Below are positions 19,201 through 22,856 of a DNA stretch of 22,856 bases, piece by piece. The notes under the pieces were generated by a model, which did no database searches, was not told the origin of the DNA, and worked only from the letters and a program-made list of their open reading frames with translations. The DNA lies in IMG/VR virus record IMGVR_UViG_3300004369_000158, positions 1 to 22,856 of that record. The stretch is one strand, 5' to 3'. A program made the position numbers and the translations under genes. The stretch's first letter is position 1. The number at the start of each line of letters is the position of its first letter. Source of the stretch: a virus.

Positions 19201-22200
19201 AGTTCTTTGCCACTAATAAAGCTGTTACCAACAACGTCTAGAGATGCTCTTGGATAAGAAGCTGTGGAAACATAAGCATTATCTTGATCGCTATGTGCTG
19301 TTCTGGCAACTGTGTTAATACCAACAGCATACTTACCAGCAATATCCGTATAAGTTCTAATTGCTTCAGCACCCAGAACGCCAACTTCTTTCCAAGCATT
19401 GGTAGATACAGAGATCTCAGCAGCAACTGGAATAGCAGTGGGATCGTCTACAGGACTTGTTTGAATGATAACAGGAGCATTTACTTGGAAATAGTTGGCA
19501 GTCACAGCAGAAACTGTTCTGATGCCATTTACATTTTCAAATCTACCAGTAAGTCCTTCAATCTTTACAATAGTTCCTTGCTGAATACCCAGAGAAGAAA
19601 CAGATGTACCAGTTACCGTATCAAACTGAACTACAGATCCACCAATAGCAGTCGAAGACTCGATGCTAACAGTAACAGGATTGTAGTAATTAGAATAAAT
19701 CCAACCAAGTGATCCAGAACGATCTACCTGCTTACCTTTAAGTAGAATATCACCAGTTAAAGGTGTTTTCGTATCAGGGTTAGATCCAAATTCAACTTCA
19801 AATCCAAGAGCAGGAACTGACTGATTTGGCGTTTTGTTAGATGGTTCGTTGCCGTTTGTATGATCTACATGAGTTCTAATACTGTAATCTTGTCCAGAAA
19901 GCAGTGTATTGCCTCTTGGATTCATTCTGTAGATAGCAGAGAAGATCTGGTTCTGGTGTAATACAATATTACCCTCAGAAGCAATAACACTTCTAGAGAA
20001 TGAAGATGTATCTAGAGTTAGATCTCCACCATCATTTGTGTCAACATTAGAGAATACCGTTAGTGACTTACCATCAACATCAGTGTCAACATTAATCTGT
20101 ACTGGGTTATTGAAGTTTGCTTGTCCATCAACGGTGATTTCTTGTTCAAATACAACAGGAAGTTCGAAAGTAGTTACTAGACCACCAATATCTCCACCGT
20201 CGTCATCTGATGAGGTTAGTTCTGCTCTCTCAAGGAAGGTTTCTTCGCCTGTAATAGCGTTGATCTTACGGTTGCCGATGTAGAGGTCGCCGTTGGAGTT
20301 TAGACCAGTGTAGAAGACGATACCACCGTCTTCACGCTTAGCTTGAGCATAGAAATCTTGAACATCTTCAAGAACAACTTCTTGGCGAAGTGGGAAACCA
20401 GTTGAGTAGTTACCAGGACCAAAACCAAGATATTCAAATGTGTGGTTACCAGATCTAGCAATAGATGGTCTACGTAGTTCAACGTATAGTCTCTTCTCTG
20501 TAGGATATGGAGAATCACCACAGATAGGAATTAGACGATCTTCAGAACCAGATGTAGCGTTACCATCTTGTGCTTCGATAGCATTTGTGGTGTACTCATA
20601 TCTGTTTAGAGCAGGGTTGTTAATTAGATCAAAGACAACTTCTTTTGTTTCACTGTTCTTATAGTCGTTGGTTTTAACCAAACCATGAATAAAGTTATCA
20701 GCGGCACAAATTGTAGCAGGGGGATCGAGAACAGTAATATCTCTTGTTCCATCTGACTGAACTTGGAACCACAAAGGATCGTTCTTATAATCAAGAGGAT
20801 ATAGTTGACCAATTGGTTGTGAGAACTTGAAGTTTCTAAAGTTTGTGCCAACTCCAGGACCAGTAGGATATGGAGAAATATTTCCTTTGATACAAGTTAG
20901 ATAGTAGATACCTTCTTGTTGGTTTGGAATACGACGTTTGATCTCTTCGATGTCAAAGATGTAGAAGGAATCTTCAATCTGTCCAGCATCTTCAACTGTA
21001 GCAATCTCATACTGTACACCATCATCGTCAAGTACCTTATCACCAGGAGTCATGGTAAGAACGTTGGCGTTTTTGTCGCTATACAGATAATCCTTTCTGT
21101 CAGACTTGCTTAGTTTATTACCAGGATTGCCAGCACTATCTGGTTTTGCTTGTAGCGTGGCATAAATTAGAACTTGATTGCCATTACCATCTAGTACAGG
21201 ATCGTTATCAGCATCAAGAACAGTTTGTGAGAATACTGTAGCAACATTTTCGTTGTAAACTACAGTGTCTCCGTCAAGACCCTTAAGAATTAAGTAATGC
21301 TCATCAGTTCCATCTGGATTAAAGTATCCTTGTAAATATCCAAATCCAGCAGAGAATCCATTCCAGTTAATTTTGTTGATTGAATTGCTCTGTGATGTAT
21401 TAAATCTAAATGATCCACCCTGAGGAGCATTAATTCTAATACTTACAAACTGCTCATTTCTTACAGCATCGTCAGTAATTCCAAGATCAAATACAGTGAG
21501 TTCTAGGTAATCAGTTCCATTTTGATTTACCTGTCTAGCAGATTGAATGCTGAAAGAAACCTTGGATTCTGTCTTCTCAGATCCAATTACTTTAACTTGA
21601 TCGATGTTGTATGGATCATATAAGAAATCAGGATCAAGTTGATCAGCAGTTAAACCTAGCTGCTGGGCGATTGTGCCACCCTGAGCAAGTTGAGTAGTTA
21701 CGTTAAATAGAGCAACTGAAGGAGAACCAACACCAACTGGTTTTAATAAAATCTTCTGTGGTAAAAGTCTTCTAGTTTCGTCAGTTCTTGCCTTGAGGAC
21801 AAATCCATTGAGAGGATCACGTACACCATCAGCATACTTAGGGATAACATAACGTAAGCGATAGATTCTATCAAGAGCAGATCTGTCATCTTTCAGTCTC
21901 TTGTAGATCGTATTCTTCGATCTAGCATCCTTAAGATCTTGACCGATCTGATTCATTCTTGCCTGAATATTTACAGCAGGATCGTAATCATCGGTAGTTT
22001 GAATGTACCACTGACCTGTAGTTGTTTCTTGATCATCTACTGGTAAAGCACTATCATCTCTAGTGGCATCAAATCTTACAGGAGATACACGCTTGTCAGC
22101 AAATACATAGAAGTTCTGACCAAATCCAGGAGCAAAGATAATTCTTGGGGTTCCAGCGACTGCCTCAGCAGCAGTTTCAAAAACAGCAAATGTCTTCTGA

Positions 22201-22856
22201 GTAATAAATCTAGCGTAGTAATACTGATTAGGATTAATCTCTGTTGTTACACCTTGATTTGTTACTTGTGGCAGAGTCGAGTTTGTACCAAATGTTCTAA
22301 AGAACACCCTTTGTACATGACCAGTAGTACCAGGAACATCGAAGATGTGTGGCACGTCGGTTTCAACAACGTCAGTTAATCCAGTTGGGAAGTTACAAAC
22401 ATACTGGTGGAGGTCGTATGACTCATCAAGAACGAACTGGTAGAGATCAATCTGTACATTGTAATCCACAGAGTCAGTCTCTGGAGAATACATGTAAATA
22501 CCAGCAGCGGCATTTTCTTTGGTAGATGCCAGCATAATCTTGGTAGTTGTATCCTTAGTGAATACGTTTGGATATGTAGCACCATCAGAATAATCTTCTG
22601 GTTGTGTAGTTCTACCAGGAGCGATTACATAGTAGATGGTGTTAGTATCAAATCCTTTTGGAAGTCTAATAACACGCTTATCTACAGTAGCAGCATCAAC
22701 ACCATCTCTTACGTTAGGAACAAGTCTTACTGGTGTTCCAGTTTCAAAGTAGTGTGGATCAGACTGAGACAGTCCAGTGTTGACTGTGAATAATGTAGCA
22801 CGGGTGGCAAGGTTTGCTGTATCGAGATTTGGTTCAACTCTAGTGACAACATTGAA
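16221..22856 (-). CDS. Giant virion structural/tail fibre protein, 5' end beyond window (at least 2211 aa)
   Basis: The frame is open without a stop to the window edge, 107 codons upstream of the first ATG at 22535. That Met is therefore internal and the gene is 5'-truncated. The visible N-terminal ~700 residues are a mixed globular sequence (e.g. VQIDLYQFVLDESYDLHQYV, LLPQKILLKPVG) that I do not recognise. After about 850, fibre-like beta repeats dominate (GQANFNNPVQINVDTD, HTLTVVGDMRVTEF). Residues about 1837-1975 hold short repeats 'F.VDS.TGE..F.G.L.VSG'. About 1997-2055 is a WQASTLYNNGVTVFYGSNIY...GTSG..APTHTSGT block resembling CBM5/12-like carbohydrate-binding segments in phage tails. 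The last ~150 residues (MTIKLPSNPVTGDMIRVVDV ... GWWLVEI) fit a common phage-fibre C-terminal beta domain. Probably a long proximal fibre or baseplate-attached fibre. Confidence 0.8.
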   Translation of the reverse strand, partial: FNVVTRVEPNLDTANLATRATLFTVNTGLSQSDPHYFETGTPVRLVPNVRDGVDAATVDKRVIRLPKGFDTNTIYYVIAPGRTTQPEDYSDGATYPNVFTKDTTTKIMLASTKENAAAGIYMYSPETDSVDYNVQIDLYQFVLDESYDLHQYVCNFPTGLTDVVETDVPHIFDVPGTTGHVQRVFFRTFGTNSTLPQVTNQGVTTEINPNQYYYARFITQKTFAVFETAAEAVAGTPRIIFAPGFGQNFYVFADKRVSPVRFDATRDDSALPVDDQETTTGQWYIQTTDDYDPAVNIQARMNQIGQDLKDARSKNTIYKRLKDDRSALDRIYRLRYVIPKYADGVRDPLNGFVLKARTDETRRLLPQKILLKPVGVGSPSVALFNVTTQLAQGGTIAQQLGLTADQLDPDFLYDPYNIDQVKVIGSEKTESKVSFSIQSARQVNQNGTDYLELTVFDLGITDDAVRNEQFVSIRINAPQGGSFRFNTSQSNSINKINWNGFSAGFGYLQGYFNPDGTDEHYLILKGLDGDTVVYNENVATVFSQTVLDADNDPVLDGNGNQVLIYATLQAKPDSAGNPGNKLSKSDRKDYLYSDKNANVLTMTPGDKVLDDDGVQYEIATVEDAGQIEDSFYIFDIEEIKRRIPNQQEGIYYLTCIKGNISPYPTGPGVGTNFRNFKFSQPIGQLYPLDYKNDPLWFQVQSDGTRDITVLDPPATICAADNFIHGLVKTNDYKNSETKEVVFDLINNPALNRYEYTTNAIEAQDGNATSGSEDRLIPICGDSPYPTEKRLYVELRRPSIARSGNHTFEYLGFGPGNYSTGFPLRQEVVLEDVQDFYAQAKREDGGIVFYTGLNSNGDLYIGNRKINAITGEETFLERAELTSSDDDGGDIGGLVTTFELPVVFEQEITVDGQANFNNPVQINVDTDVDGKSLTVFSNVDTNDGGDLTLDTSSFSRSVIASEGNIVLHQNQIFSAIYRMNPRGNTLLSGQDYSIRTHVDHTNGNEPSNKTPNQSVPALGFEVEFGSNPDTKTPLTGDILLKGKQVDRSGSLGWIYSNYYNPVTVSIESSTAIGGSVVQFDTVTGTSVSSLGIQQGTIVKIEGLTGRFENVNGIRTVSAVTANYFQVNAPVIIQTSPVDDPTAIPVAAEISVSTNAWKEVGVLGAEAIRTYTDIAGKYAVGINTVARTAHSDQDNAYVSTASYPRASLDVVGNSFISGKELTDTNYTNNALLADRTFQDMDNAFLVGGDSVAPNNLAALRVSTTNGIQGNHSGQTAGLPRLFSGGRVGINVDHGTMNHTLTVVGDMRVTEFTLFEDNLAVNGGSLSTTASTFSLIDGGSTTVYFASAATTLNIANSVQSSDNQTINIGTNAGVQNLNIGSFVPVTNLLLHSSGTENRTKIGTVGNFATGNVSVVEIGGAYLKQSNSLTDGSITKIRTRFTEVDGDLTIGAALPNSTGFTTLRSPAESVNLFNTTTSKLYIGGATSRMYLGAKGGNTQINNSLIVKSSTLLEGDTTLSGGLNSGEFEILRGSFGTDAIAHGQGDIDNANIDIFERQIIDRYIDTPGGGFWGGNQDQTTILDTVTGENLYYLPISTTSTTIQFEVGSYLLIDRAKLAIFDPTAFGGTITAGDNTITGASTVSGFEASTTWVELVTEDVFFADGTRHAQITAVNGSNLTLSKSFAVGTTVTTANFVGGASTQGNAPVGQQYSELLQVVELTNLNNISDLPLRVLVKRGMNQRTPGDEELITGTPADLPNGADVSTFKYIRTDHPDNSLLTRYDLALDVSYIEDPNGLPATTSGTTNNVNTGDFSGAVGPGDILRFTDRELALITDINTTSPQRFVITDGNNTNPVEQFVVDSTNGETTVLGNVTVFSNFTLSGSTATGSQKLRITDGATNPTTTFQVDSATGELCFIGDLKAGGPNCDRFFVDAETGNSLFRGGNLVVSGSDSSDTKFVVQNSTGNATFAGHITVSGSTESNFTGPVQIDGGNFQLNKLDQSPEWQASTLYNNGVTVFYGSNIYTVVAAGGSGTSGTVAPTHTSGTQNNGSIDLTFLKVKQPEELFEVESDGSMNFAGQEGFFTPTGARKWVFVGAGEDTVDAVSNVNYFVSPSADMTIKLPSNPVTGDMIRVVDVGGNLTYDISLRFRAPNGTSVQGDNTNANIPNLQSINYNGGELVVQTPHAGLGLIYLGSQNYDQTSTGAPATTQGWWLVEI
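16690..16870 (-). other. CBM5/12-like segment in the giant fibre
   Basis: Protein pattern W-QASTLYNNG-V-YGSNIYTVVAAGGSGTSG-APTHTSGT-NGSIDLTF. Spaced W, Y, G and 'HTSGT..NGS' residues like these are common in sugar-binding or attachment segments of phage tail proteins. The assignment is by pattern only. Confidence 0.5.
16935..17350 (-). repeat. About four short fibre repeats in the giant structural protein
   Basis: Successive units: FVVDSTNGETTVLGNVTVFS, FQVDSATGELCFIGDLKAGG, FFVDAETGNSLFRGGNLVVS and FVVQNSTGNATFAGHITVSG. The first two units are preceded by 'ITDG..TNP'. The spacing of about 30-45 residues suggests a repetitive trimeric beta shaft. Confidence 0.7.

Noticed and set aside
22533-22535. 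ATG at 22535 as the start of the giant protein
   Set aside because: The reading frame continues without a stop for 107 codons to the window edge with protein-like sequence (RVIRLPKGFDTNTIYYVIAP), and no gene boundary is seen there. The gene is therefore cut by the window.

Overview
The window looks like the tail-fibre and adhesin region of a T4-like marine cyanophage, or a close relative infecting similar hosts. This rests on four things seen in the sequence: several phage tail-collar proteins, very large fibre proteins, glycine-rich adhesins, and CTAAATA boxes at gene boundaries, a form described for cyanophage late promoters. I cannot name the phage. All genes lie on the minus strand, so transcription runs from high to low coordinates. 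There is no tRNA, IS element, CRISPR array, or gene-free stretch longer than about 100 bases.

Layout in order of transcription. (1) 22856-16221: a giant fibre or virion structural protein of at least 2211 residues, cut at its 5' end by the window edge. (2) 16219-13615: two tail-collar proteins (564 and 302 aa). (3) 13613-8634: three paralogous adhesin-like proteins (385, 535 and 513 aa) with different front ends and a shared C-terminal module, interspersed with small ORFs (85, 69 and 64 aa). (4) 8612-2847: a 1921-aa mosaic fibre with Ig-like repeats, an ALK-like glycine-rich domain and a collar domain. (5) 2823-1497: a 309-aa protein with a tail-assembly-chaperone motif, then a 131-aa unknown. 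(6) After a terminator that overlaps a sigma70-type promoter, a ParB-like-domain protein (1395-418). After a second terminator and promoter comes the N-terminus of a superfamily II helicase (339-1, cut by the window edge).

The structural part is AT-rich and appears to be split into short late units by CTAAATA boxes. In three of four cases the upstream gene's TAA stop codon lies inside the box. The last two genes are visibly more GC-rich and have sigma70-like promoters, which suggests they belong to an earlier or middle expression class.

The most unusual feature is around 8.6 kb. A 64-aa ORF ends with the first half of an Ig-like module, and the 1921-aa fibre begins with the second half of the same kind of module, in the same reading frame. 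Two stop codons and a late-promoter box separate them. The three paralogous adhesins end at the same half-module point. This could reflect an ORF fission, or subunits that join by completing each other's beta-sandwich.
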